NCBI RefSeq assembly: GCF_001570425.1
Contig: NZ_BCSX01000053.1
Span: forward strand, 62,001-126,000
From: Mycolicibacterium brisbanense
GTDB taxonomy: Bacteria; Actinomycetota; Actinomycetes; Mycobacteriales; Mycobacteriaceae
DNA length: 64,000 nt
Direction of reading: 5' to 3'
Below, one piece after another: positions 1-8,413 of this stretch; the first letter of the stretch is position 1, and each line of letters begins with the position of its first letter. The position numbers and the translations under genes are program-made. The notes under the pieces are model-generated. The model searched no databases and was not told the origin of the DNA. It saw only the letters and a program-made list of their open reading frames with translations.

Positions 1-129
1 GTCGGCTCGATGCTGGCCGCGGCGCTGGTTCTGCTGACCACCTCGCCGGACAAGGCCCGCGCCGCCATCACGCAGGGCATCTTCCCGCTGATCGCGGTGC
101 TCCTCGTCGCGATCGGGGTCGCCCTCTAA
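1..129 (+). CDS. C-terminal end of a membrane protein (partial)
   Basis: The window opens inside a reading frame that runs 42 codons to a TAA at 127-129. The visible tail has two hydrophobic stretches (about residues 3-13 and 27-42 of the fragment) separated by a short charged loop with the residues SPDKAR, so it is the end of a polytopic membrane protein, with the last segment at the very C-terminus. A transporter is plausible but the family cannot be named from this fragment. A hairpin with a T run follows 20 bases after the stop. The neighbouring CAR gene is convergent. Confidence 0.6.
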   Translation, partial: VGSMLAAALVLLTTSPDKARAAITQGIFPLIAVLLVAIGVAL

Positions 130-149
130 GGCCGAGCAGACATGAAAGT

Positions 150-167
150 CCGCGACACGCGGGTTTT
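150..167 (+). terminator. candidate intrinsic terminator of the left-edge gene
   Basis: Stem CCGCG (150-154), loop ACA, stem CGCGG (158-162), then G and TTTT. It lies 20 bases downstream of the TAA of the left-edge reading frame. The stem is short but has the U run that most hairpins in this window lack. Confidence 0.45.
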
Positions 168-203
168 CCGGTACCGCAGCGTCTGCTTGGCCAGAGACTG
201 GTC

Positions 204-230
204 GGCCGCGGTCCTGGTGGGACCGCGGCC
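204..230 (-). terminator. perfect 11-bp hairpin after the first CAR gene
   Basis: Perfect inverted repeat: 11-base arm at 204-214, 5-base loop TGGTG, complementary arm at 220-230. It sits 33 bases beyond the CAR stop codon, between two convergent genes. No U tract follows on either strand, so it may be a non-canonical terminator or 3'-end stabiliser acting in both directions. Confidence 0.5.
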
Positions 231-262
231 GCTCAGGGGACCTTCCCTTGTGAGGAAGCGTG

Positions 263-3200
263 TTACAGCAGGCCGAGCTGCTGCAGGTTGGTGATGTATT
301 GGACGATGACCGCGGGTGTCACATGCGGGATGTCCTTGTCGGGGCCGATCTTGGCTTCCTGCACGGCTTCCCGGAAGTGATCGGTCGGTGCGCCTGCGCC
401 GAGCATCGGCCGGCTGGGCGTCTGGTAGTTGTGCAGCAGCGGCAGCAGTGAGGCCTGACGCTGCTTGTCGGGCAGTGCGCGCAGCGCGGTGTCGAACCGC
501 TGCAGCCAGGTCGCGTAGTCGTCGATCCGGTGCAGCGGGTAACCGGCCTCGATGAGCCAGTCGACGAATTCGTCCATGCCGATGCCGTCGTCGTGCGGGT
601 TCATCACGTGGTAGGTCTCGAAGCCGTCGGTGACGTGTACCCCGAGGGTGGAGATCGCCTCGGCGATGAACTCGACCGGAAGGCCGTCGTAGTGCGCCCG
701 TTGCCGGGTGCCGTCGGCTGCCAATTCGTAGAACGATCCGGGCGCGATGCCGGTGGCCACCAGGCTGAACATCATCCGGGTGAACATGTCGGGCAGGTTC
801 AGCTGACCCGAATAGGTGGTGTCGGCCAGGATCATGTCGCAGCGGAACACCGAGACGGGCAAGCCGCACAGGTCGTTGGCCTCGCGCAGCAGGACCTCGC
901 CGGCCCACTTGCTGTTGCCGTAGCCGTTGGCGTAGGAGTCGTCGACCTGGCGCGTCGCCGAGATCTGCCGGATGTCGGCGTTCTCGACGAACTCACCGGG
1001 CTTGATGCCCCAACCGACACCGATGGTCGAGACATACACGAACGGCTTGATCTTGGTGGTCAGGGCGATGCGGATCAGCTCGGCGGTGCCCAGGGCGTTC
1101 GGGCCGAACAGCTGGCTGTAGGGCAGGACGTGGTTGACCAGGGCGGCCGGGTCGACGATCAGGTCGACGGTGTCGGCCAGGCGCTGCCAGGTCTGCTGGT
1201 CGAGTCCGAGGTTGGCCTCGCCCTTGTCGCCGGCGATGACTTCGAGGTGATCGGCGGCCAATTTCTGGTAGTGCGCAAGCAGTTTGGCGTCGCCGGTGTC
1301 GAAGATGGCGTCGAGCCGGGCCCGGGCTTCGTCGTCGCTCTTGGCGCGAACCAGGGCGATGACCTTGCCGTCGACCAGGTCCATGCGTTCCAGCCACTCC
1401 AGGGCCAGGTAGCGGCCCAGGAAGCCGGTGGCGCCGGTCAACAACACGGTGCGGACCTCGGTCGCAGCCTTGGGCAGTGACGGCGCGGCGGCGAGCGTGG
1501 CGGCGTCGATGAACTTGTCCAGCGTCAGGTCCGCCGCGTGGACCTCGGTCGCGTCACGCCCGTGCACCGACGCATACGTCGGCCGCTTCGAACCCTGCCG
1601 CTCGGCCTCGATGTAGTCGGCGATGGCCGCCAGATCGTTGGCCGGGCTGACGATCACGCCCACCGGCACGTCGACCTCGAAGATCTCGTGCAGCAGGTTC
1701 GAGAAGGTCAATGCCGAGAGCGAATCCCCGCCGAGATCGGTGAAATGAGCGTCGGACCGCAGGTCTGAGGTCGACGCGCCGAGCAGGGCGCCGGCCGCGC
1801 GGCTGACCGTGTCGAGGACGGGAGCGTGGGCACCGTGACGACGGAGTTCACGCAGCTCGTTGGCCTGCCCTTCGGCGAGGTCGGTGTAGAGCTGTTCGAG
1901 CCGTTCACCGTACTGCGCCTTCAGCTTCGGCCGGGCCAGCTTGCGGATACCGGTCAGCAGACCGTTCTCGAGTGTGAAAGGCGTTGTCTCGACCAGAAAA
2001 TCACGCGGAACCTCATACGACTGGAGGTTCGCGGCGCGCGCTGCCTCCTGCAGGGAATCGCTGATGGCCTGCTTGGACACGCTTGCATCGGTGGGCACCA
2101 CGACGGCCAGCAGGTACGCGCGGGCGCTGTTGCCGTACAGGTAGATCTGCTTCACCAGGGGGCTGTCACCGAACACGGCCTCGAGCTTGGACACCGTGAC
2201 GAATTCGCCCTGCGACAGCTTGAGGACGTTGTTGCGCCGGTCCAGGTACTCCACCTGATCCGGGCCGACCTCGGCGACGATGTCACCGGTGCGGTAGTAG
2301 CCCTCCGCATCGAACATCTCGGCGGTGATCTCCGGGCGCTTGTAGTAGCCGGGGAACATCTGCTCGGATTTGACCAGCAGCTCGCCGCGCGGATGCGGCC
2401 GGTCGGTGCTCAGGTAACCCAACTCGGGCACATCGGCCAGTTTGTAGTCGATCACTGGCGGGCGCTGGATGTGCCCGTCGACGAAGACCGACCCTGCCTC
2501 GGTCGAGCCGTAACCCTCCAGCAGGTGCATCTCCAACAGGCGCTCCACCCAGGCCTTCATCTCGGGCGAGATCGGCGCGGACCCCGTCATCGCGGAGACG
2601 AACCGGCCACCCAGCAGGTCCTGGCGCACTTCGGCGAGCACCTGCTCTTCAACACTCGCACGCGCAGAGACATCGGCGGCGCGCTGATCCAACCGGCTCT
2701 GATACTCCTGGAACAGCATGTCCCAAATCCGCGGCACAAAGCTGAGCTGCGTCGGGCGGACCAGGGCCAGGTCCTCCAGGAAGGTCGACAGGTCGCTGCG
2801 GGCGGCGAAGTAGGCGGTGCCGCCGGAGCTGATGGTGGCGTACAGGCTGCCGCGGCCCATCACGTGGCTCATCGGCATGAAGTTCAGCGTGATCGCCGGC
2901 AGCACGCTCTGGTTCTCATCCCAGCTCGCCTTGGACGCGATGCGCCACATGGTGGCGACCTTGCTCTCCGGGTACATCGCCCCTTTGGGGGTTCCGGTGC
3001 TACCCGAGGTGTAGATCAACAGGGTCAGCGGGTTTGCGTGCCCGGAGACGTACAGCGGCGCGTCGGCGAGGCTGCGGCCGCGGTCGAGCACGTCGGCGAA
3101 CGCCTCGACCTGGACGCCGGTGCCTGCCAGCGCGGCCTTGGCGGCCTCGAACGCCTCCCGGTGGTCGTCGACCTCGGGGCGGTAGTCGAACACCACCAGA

Positions 3201-3751
3201 CGCGCCGGGGCGGGTCCGGCCTGGACCAGGGCGACGGCGTCGTCGATGAAGTCGACGCTGGAGGCGATGACCTTGGGTTCGGTTTCGGTGATGATCGGTT
3301 GCAGCTGCGCGACGGGAGCGCTGGTCTGCAGCGGGACCGAGACCGCGCCGAGCTCGATGAGCGCGACGTCGATGGTGGTGTAGTCCACGCTGGTGAAGCC
3401 GAGGATCGCGACGCGGTCGCCGGGTTTGACGGGATGGTTGTGCCAGGCGTTGGTGACGGCCTGGATGCGATCGCCGAGCTGGCGGTAGGTGATGGTCTCG
3501 AAGCGCGGCAGCAGCTGGGCCGAGGTGCGGCCGTTGGCGTCGGTCACAAGTTCGGTGGCGCGGGCGCCGAGGGCGGGACGGTCGGCGTAGCCGGCCATCA
3601 CTTCTTTGACGAGGGCGGGCAGGCGCAGGCCGGGGCGGTCGACGGCGGTGCTGACGGCCTCGTCGGGACGTGCGGCGGCAAACTGCGGATCATTGGCATA
3701 AAGGGCGGCGAGTCGGTTCTCGAGCCGCTCTTCACGAGTTTCGTTCGACAT
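263..3751 (-). CDS. car: Carboxylic acid reductase, copy 1 (FadD9-type)
   Basis: Predicted to activate a carboxylic acid with ATP, load it on a phosphopantetheine arm and reduce it with NADPH to the aldehyde. The 1162 residues are in the usual CAR order. The ANL adenylation domain (about 1-640) has the core motif YTSGSTGTPKG near residue 247. The carrier domain has DLGGDSLS with the pantetheine serine at 677. The C-terminal reductase has TGATGFLG at 772-779 and the catalytic pair YGNSK (Tyr944, Lys948). The ATG at 3751 is chosen because AGGGGA lies seven bases upstream; a longer frame start at 3775 has no such site. It is a close paralogue of the next gene and resembles M. smegmatis MSMEG_2956 and M. 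tuberculosis FadD9 from memory. A Sfp-type phosphopantetheinyl transferase is required and is not in this window. The natural substrate is unknown. Confidence 0.95.
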   Translation of the reverse strand: MSNETREERLENRLAALYANDPQFAAARPDEAVSTAVDRPGLRLPALVKEVMAGYADRPALGARATELVTDANGRTSAQLLPRFETITYRQLGDRIQAVTNAWHNHPVKPGDRVAILGFTSVDYTTIDVALIELGAVSVPLQTSAPVAQLQPIITETEPKVIASSVDFIDDAVALVQAGPAPARLVVFDYRPEVDDHREAFEAAKAALAGTGVQVEAFADVLDRGRSLADAPLYVSGHANPLTLLIYTSGSTGTPKGAMYPESKVATMWRIASKASWDENQSVLPAITLNFMPMSHVMGRGSLYATISSGGTAYFAARSDLSTFLEDLALVRPTQLSFVPRIWDMLFQEYQSRLDQRAADVSARASVEEQVLAEVRQDLLGGRFVSAMTGSAPISPEMKAWVERLLEMHLLEGYGSTEAGSVFVDGHIQRPPVIDYKLADVPELGYLSTDRPHPRGELLVKSEQMFPGYYKRPEITAEMFDAEGYYRTGDIVAEVGPDQVEYLDRRNNVLKLSQGEFVTVSKLEAVFGDSPLVKQIYLYGNSARAYLLAVVVPTDASVSKQAISDSLQEAARAANLQSYEVPRDFLVETTPFTLENGLLTGIRKLARPKLKAQYGERLEQLYTDLAEGQANELRELRRHGAHAPVLDTVSRAAGALLGASTSDLRSDAHFTDLGGDSLSALTFSNLLHEIFEVDVPVGVIVSPANDLAAIADYIEAERQGSKRPTYASVHGRDATEVHAADLTLDKFIDAATLAAAPSLPKAATEVRTVLLTGATGFLGRYLALEWLERMDLVDGKVIALVRAKSDDEARARLDAIFDTGDAKLLAHYQKLAADHLEVIAGDKGEANLGLDQQTWQRLADTVDLIVDPAALVNHVLPYSQLFGPNALGTAELIRIALTTKIKPFVYVSTIGVGWGIKPGEFVENADIRQISATRQVDDSYANGYGNSKWAGEVLLREANDLCGLPVSVFRCDMILADTTYSGQLNLPDMFTRMMFSLVATGIAPGSFYELAADGTRQRAHYDGLPVEFIAEAISTLGVHVTDGFETYHVMNPHDDGIGMDEFVDWLIEAGYPLHRIDDYATWLQRFDTALRALPDKQRQASLLPLLHNYQTPSRPMLGAGAPTDHFREAVQEAKIGPDKDIPHVTPAVIVQYITNLQQLGLL

Positions 3752-3818
3752 AATCAAGTCCCCTGAGCAAATCAAATCTTGTGGTAACAGACGCTCGACG
3801 CGTCTACCAAATACTACG

Positions 3819-3831
3819 TTAGTAAAACTAA
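3819..3831. promoter_or_regulatory. Inverted repeat at the CAR copy 1 promoter
   Basis: TTAGT-AAA-ACTAA, a perfect 5-bp inverted repeat, 68 bases upstream of the CAR ATG. On the minus strand a perfect -10 hexamer TATAAT (complement of 3831-3836) abuts it, so the repeat would cover the transcription start. This is where a repressor would act. The same repeat, with the same context and spacing, is found upstream of CAR copy 2. The binding protein is not identifiable here. Confidence 0.6.
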
Positions 3832-3899
3832 TTATATTTCGACAGTCCAGCCCGCGGCGCTGCGAGATGCGTCACGCCGCGTCACCGCCTCCCGACGCG

Positions 3900-3936
3900 A
3901 CAACGCCCCCGCCCGGGGACAGGGCGAGGGCGTTGT
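3900..3936 (-). terminator. strong hairpin after CAR copy 2
   Basis: Arms ACAACGCCC (3900-3908) and GGGCGTTGT (3928-3936) pair perfectly. After one mismatch they are extended inward by CGCCC/GGGCG around a 7-base loop. The hairpin starts 10 bases beyond the CAR copy 2 stop and has no U tract. It should separate transcription of copy 2 from the copy 1 promoter. Confidence 0.55.
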
Positions 3937-3946
3937 ACGGATGGGC

Positions 3947-6900
3947 TCAGAGCAGGCCGAGCTGCTTGAGGTTGGTGATGTATTGGACGATGACCGCGGG
4001 TGTCACATGCGGGATGTCCTTGTCGGGGCCGATCTTGGCTTCCTGCACGGCTTCCCGGAACCGATCGGTCGGCGCGAGCGCGCCCAGCATCGGGCGTTCC
4101 GGCTTCTGGTAGTTGTGCAGCAGCGGCAGCAGTGAGGCTTGACGCTGCTTGTCCGGCAGCGCTCGCAGGGTGCTTTCGAACCGCTGCAACCACTGGCCGT
4201 AGTCGTCGATGCGCTCGATCTGGTAGCCCGCCTCGATGAGCCAGTCGACGAACTCATCCATACCCAGACCGTCGTCGTATGGGTTCATCACGTGGTAGGT
4301 CTCGAAGCTCTCGACTGCTTGCGCACCCAGCGTCGAGATCGACTCCGCGATGAATTCCACCGGCAGACCGTCGTAGTGCGCCCGCTGCCGCTTGCCCTCG
4401 GCGTCCAGCTCGTAGAACGAGCCCGGGGCGATGCCGCTGGCGACCAGGCTGAACATCATCCGGGTGAACATGTCGGGCAGGTTCAGCTGACCCGAATATG
4501 TCGTATCGGCCAGGATCATGTCGCAGCGGAACACGGCCACCGGCAGACCGCACAGGTCGTTGGCCTCGCGCAGCAGGACCTCGCCGGCCCACTTGCTGTT
4601 GCCGTAGCCGTTGGCGTACGAGTCATCGATGCGGCGCACCGCGCTCATCTCCCGGACGTCGGCGTCTTCGACGAACTTGCCGGGCGTGATCTGGTCGCCG
4701 ACACCGATCGTCGACACATAGGTGTACGGCTTGATCTTGGTGGTCAGGGCGATGCGGATCAGCTCGGCGGTGCCCAGGGCGTTGGGCCCGAACAACTCGC
4801 TGTAGGGCAGCACGTGGTTGACCAGCGCGGCCGGGTCGACGATCAGGTCGACGTCGTCGGCCAGCCGCTGCCAGGTCTGCTGGTCGAGGCCGAGGTTGGC
4901 CTCGCCCTTGTCGCCGGCGATGACTTCGAGGTGATCGGCGGCCAATTCCTGATAGTGGGCAAGCAGTTTCGCGTCGCCGGTGTCGAAGATGGCGTCCAGC
5001 CGCGCGCGGGCTTCCTCATTGGAGCGGGCCCGCACCAGCGCGATGACCTTGCCGTCGACCAGGTCCATGCGCTCCAGCCACTCCAGAGCCAGGTAGCGGC
5101 CCAGGAAGCCGGTGGCGCCGGTCAACAACACCGTACGGACTTCGGCGTTCGCCTTGGGCAAAGACGGTGCGGCGGCGAGAGTTTCGGCGTCGATGAACTT
5201 GTCCAGCGTCAGGTCGGCCGCGCTGATCTCGGCGGCATGCCGACCGTGCACCGATGCGAACGTCGGACGCTTCGCGCCGGGGGAGCGCTCGGCCTCGATG
5301 TAGGCGGCGATGGCCGCCAGATCGTTGGCCGGGCTGACGATCACACCCACCGGAACGTCGACCTCGAAGATCTCGCGCAGCAGATTGCCGAAGGTCAACG
5401 CCGACAAGGAATCCCCACCGAGGTCGGTGAAGTGGGCATCGGGTTGCAGATCGGCCGACGACGCGCCGAGGAGGGCTCCTGCCGCGCGGCTGACCGTCTC
5501 CAGCACCGGAGCCTGAGCTCCGTTCTGCCGCAACTCGCGCAGTTCGTTGGCCTGGCTGTCGGCCAGGTCGGTGTAGAGCTGCTCGAGCCGATCACCGTAG
5601 TGCGCCTTCAGTTTCGGCCACGCCAGCTTGCGGATACCGGTCAGCAGACCGTTCTCCAGCGTGAAAGGCGTTGTCTCCACCAGGAAATCGCGCGGGATCT
5701 CGTAGGACTGCAGATCGGCGGCCTTGGCCACATCCTGCAGCGATTCGGCGATCGCGGACTTCAGTTCTGCGGGCTCGTACCGCTTCTGGGCCTCCGGTGT
5801 CGGCACCACCACGGCCAGCAGGTACGGCCGGGCGCTGTTGCCGTAGATGTAGATCTGCTGCACCAGCGGGCTGTTGCCGAACACCGCCTCGAGCTTGGCG
5901 AGCGTGACGAATTCGCCCTGCGCGAGCTTGAGCACGTTGTTGCGCCGGTCGACGTAGGTCAGCTGATCAGGTCCGACCTCGGCGACGATGTCCCCGGTCC
6001 GGTAGAAGCCGTCCTCGTCGAACACGCTCGCGGTGACCTCGGGACGCTTGTAGTAGCCCGGGAACAGGTTCTCGGTCTTCACCAGCAGCTCGCCACGCGG
6101 ATGCGGCTGATCGGTGCTGAAGTAGCCGAGGTCGGGGACGTCCACGAGCTTGTAGTCGATCACGGCCTGGCGCTGCACCACGCCGTCGAAGAGCACCATG
6201 CCTGCCTCGGTCGACCCGTAGCCCTCCAGCAGATGCAGCTGCAGGAAATCTCCCAGCCAGGATTTCAGTTCGGCGGAGATCGGGGCCGAGCCCGTCATGG
6301 CCGAAATGTAGCGTCCGCCAAGCAGATTCTCACGCATATCGGCCATCACCTCGGCCTCGACGGCAGCCCGGTCGGCGGCACCGTCGAGCCGGTGATCCAC
6401 CCGGCTCTGGAATTCGCTGAAGATCATCTCCCAGACGCGAGGCACGAAGTTCAGCTCGGTGGGGCGGACCAGCGCCAGGTCTTCCAGCAGTGTCGACAGG
6501 TCGCTGCGGGCGGCGAAGTAGGCGGTGCCGCCGGAGGCCAGTGACGCGTACAGGATGCCGCGGCCCATCACGTGGCTCATCGGCATGAAGCACAGGTTGA
6601 TCGACGCGGCGGTCGGGCTGAACCAGGCCTTGGAGTTGCGGCGCCAGAACTTGGCGACCGCACTCTGCAGATACATCGCGCCCTTGGGCGCGCCGGTGCT
6701 GCCCGAGGTGTAGATGAGCAGGGCCAGCGGGTCTTCGTCGGAGGTTTCGGGAGCCGGAGCCTGCGGCAGGTTCGTGCCGTGGGCGATGAGGTCGGTCAGC
6801 GTCTCGACGGCGATGGGGCTGCCGGCTTCGGCGAGTTTGGCGGTCGCCGCGGCGACGGCGTCACGGTGGTCGTCGACCTCGGCGTGGTGGTCGAAGACCA

Positions 6901-7459
6901 CGAGCTTGGACGGGGCGTAGGCGGTGAGGGCGAGTTCGACGGCGTCATCGAGGTAATCGACGCTCGCCGCCATCACACGGGGTTCGGTCTCCACCACGAT
7001 CGGCGCGAGGGCCGATGCGGACGAGCTGGTCTGAAGTGGCACCGAGACGGCGCCGAGCTGGCCCAGTGCGGTGTCGACGACGGTGTAGTCGGCGCTGGCG
7101 AAGCCGAGAATGGCGACCCGGTCACCGGCGGCCACACCGGCCTCGTGCAGTGCGCTGGCCAATGCGCGTACCCGGTCCCACACCTGGCCGTAGGTGATGG
7201 TGTCGAAGCGGGGGAGAAGCTGTGCGCTGGTCCGGCCGGTCTGCGGGTCGGTGACGAATTCGACGGCACGCTCGCCGATGGCGGGTCGGTCGGCGTAGCC
7301 CTGCAAGACGGTCTGGACGATCTGCGGCAGTTGCAGGCCTTCGGCGTCGGCGGCTGCGCTCACGCTCTCGCTCGGCGCTGCGGCGGCGAACTGCGGATCA
7401 GTGCTGACCAAGTCAGCGATGCGGCGCTCGAGCCGCTCCTCACGGGTATCAGTCGTCAT
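3947..7459 (-). CDS. car: Carboxylic acid reductase, copy 2 (FadD9-type)
   Basis: Second CAR of 1170 residues with the same three modules. The adenylation domain has YTSGSTGAPKG, the carrier has DLGGDSLS with the pantetheine serine at 684, and the reductase has TGATGFLG at about 780-787 and YGNSK with Tyr952 and Lys956. The start at 7459 is preferred over 7465 because the GAGGGA site then has a five-base spacer. The protein is very similar to copy 1 in the reductase domain and its last 40 residues, and less so in the adenylation domain around the substrate pocket. The two enzymes may therefore differ in acid preference. It has its own promoter with the shared inverted repeat, so the pair is probably two co-regulated transcription units rather than one operon. 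Expected cytosolic. Confidence 0.95.
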   Translation of the reverse strand: MTTDTREERLERRIADLVSTDPQFAAAAPSESVSAAADAEGLQLPQIVQTVLQGYADRPAIGERAVEFVTDPQTGRTSAQLLPRFDTITYGQVWDRVRALASALHEAGVAAGDRVAILGFASADYTVVDTALGQLGAVSVPLQTSSSASALAPIVVETEPRVMAASVDYLDDAVELALTAYAPSKLVVFDHHAEVDDHRDAVAAATAKLAEAGSPIAVETLTDLIAHGTNLPQAPAPETSDEDPLALLIYTSGSTGAPKGAMYLQSAVAKFWRRNSKAWFSPTAASINLCFMPMSHVMGRGILYASLASGGTAYFAARSDLSTLLEDLALVRPTELNFVPRVWEMIFSEFQSRVDHRLDGAADRAAVEAEVMADMRENLLGGRYISAMTGSAPISAELKSWLGDFLQLHLLEGYGSTEAGMVLFDGVVQRQAVIDYKLVDVPDLGYFSTDQPHPRGELLVKTENLFPGYYKRPEVTASVFDEDGFYRTGDIVAEVGPDQLTYVDRRNNVLKLAQGEFVTLAKLEAVFGNSPLVQQIYIYGNSARPYLLAVVVPTPEAQKRYEPAELKSAIAESLQDVAKAADLQSYEIPRDFLVETTPFTLENGLLTGIRKLAWPKLKAHYGDRLEQLYTDLADSQANELRELRQNGAQAPVLETVSRAAGALLGASSADLQPDAHFTDLGGDSLSALTFGNLLREIFEVDVPVGVIVSPANDLAAIAAYIEAERSPGAKRPTFASVHGRHAAEISAADLTLDKFIDAETLAAAPSLPKANAEVRTVLLTGATGFLGRYLALEWLERMDLVDGKVIALVRARSNEEARARLDAIFDTGDAKLLAHYQELAADHLEVIAGDKGEANLGLDQQTWQRLADDVDLIVDPAALVNHVLPYSELFGPNALGTAELIRIALTTKIKPYTYVSTIGVGDQITPGKFVEDADVREMSAVRRIDDSYANGYGNSKWAGEVLLREANDLCGLPVAVFRCDMILADTTYSGQLNLPDMFTRMMFSLVASGIAPGSFYELDAEGKRQRAHYDGLPVEFIAESISTLGAQAVESFETYHVMNPYDDGLGMDEFVDWLIEAGYQIERIDDYGQWLQRFESTLRALPDKQRQASLLPLLHNYQKPERPMLGALAPTDRFREAVQEAKIGPDKDIPHVTPAVIVQYITNLKQLGLL

Positions 7460-7528
7460 CAGCATCCCTCTTTACCAAATAGCTACGTATCAAAATTGGC
7501 GCGCCGTTGCGCTCGACCAACTACTACG

Positions 7529-7541
7529 TTAGTGGAACTAA
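7529..7541. promoter_or_regulatory. Inverted repeat at the CAR copy 2 promoter
   Basis: TTAGT-GGA-ACTAA, the same 5-bp inverted repeat as at 3819-3831, 70 bases upstream of the copy 2 ATG. It is flanked by the shared block CTACTACG on one side and, on the minus strand, a -10-like TAAGTT in the same relative position as TATAAT of copy 1. Most of the surrounding intergenic sequence is not conserved, which singles the block out as functional. I see nothing else recognisable in the rest of the 315-base gap 7460-7774. Confidence 0.6.
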
Positions 7542-7774
7542 ACTTATTTCCGGACGGCCAGCTCAGGGCCTGTCAATATGCTGTGAGTGTGCGGAATCGG
7601 CCGGTGAACCGCGCAAACTCCGGACCGTTGTGAGCGGCGTCACGTTATTTGCCGGAATGGCATCGGCCGGTGCTGGTGCACCGCACCGCAAGCCCCGCAT
7701 GAGAGCAGCGTCGCCCAAACGGCGTTACAGCCCGGTGATCGATGGGTACCCACTGCTTCGTCAAAGGAGGCATC

Positions 7775-8413
7775 ATGACCGAATTCGATACCCGCGGAGG
7801 CCGGATGCGCATGCCGCGTAGTCGAGGCGCGGCCAGTGGTCTACTGCTGGTCCTACTGGGGGCCTGGGGAGCGCTGATCCCGTTCGTCGGCCCGTACATC
7901 GACTTCGCATTCACGCCCGATCAGGGCTGGATGTGGACGACGGCCAGAGGCTGGCTCGAAGTGTTGCCGGGCGCCGTGACAGCCCTCGGCGGGCTGCTGC
8001 TGCTGACGTCGGGTAACCGCGCGACGGCCATGCTCGGCGGTTGGCTTGCCGTCATAGCAGGGGCGTGGTTCGTCGTCGGCCGGTCGCTGACCGGTGTCCT
8101 GGCGATCGGAGACGCCGGAGCGCCGGTGGCGGTCACCGACGCCAAGCGTGTCGTGCTGGAGCTGGCCTACTTCTCCGGCCTGGGCGCGGTGATCGTGTTC
8201 CTGGGCGCCGTCGCACTCGGCCGGCTGTCGCTACGCAGCGTCCGCGATGTGGCGTACGCGCGGCGGCCCGTCATGGCCGAGCCCGTCGCCACGGCGGCAC
8301 CGGCTGCCGAGGTGCCCGCGACCGACACGTCCGTCGCGCGGGAGCACCGGGAAGCCCGTGAGCACCGGGGGTGGGGCGGCATGTTCGGCAGGCGCCACAC
8401 CCACGCGCACTAG
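7775..8413 (+). CDS. Four-helix membrane protein of unknown function
   Basis: 212 residues, not recognised. Four hydrophobic segments are clear, at about residues 15-40, 55-75, 85-105 and 130-150. They are followed by a cytosolic-looking tail rich in Ala/Pro and then in Arg, Glu and His, ending in a His-rich stretch (RRHTHAH). The start at 7775 is set by AAAGGAGG four bases upstream; the frame is open further upstream, but that extension has no ribosome site. It converges on gabT, and the two stop codons share the bases CTAG. No motif points to a transport substrate or enzyme activity. Confidence 0.75.
   Translation: MTEFDTRGGRMRMPRSRGAASGLLLVLLGAWGALIPFVGPYIDFAFTPDQGWMWTTARGWLEVLPGAVTALGGLLLLTSGNRATAMLGGWLAVIAGAWFVVGRSLTGVLAIGDAGAPVAVTDAKRVVLELAYFSGLGAVIVFLGAVALGRLSLRSVRDVAYARRPVMAEPVATAAPAAEVPATDTSVAREHREAREHRGWGGMFGRRHTHAH

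Noticed and set aside
1826..3766. 646-codon open frame antisense to CAR copy 1
   Set aside because: High-GC coding DNA opens long antisense frames; the translated sequence is Arg/Gly/Gln/Asp/His-rich with no domain, and the sense strand has clear motifs.
4139..6544. 801-codon open frame antisense to CAR copy 2
   Set aside because: Same artefact; its composition mirrors the antisense frame in copy 1 because the two genes are paralogous.
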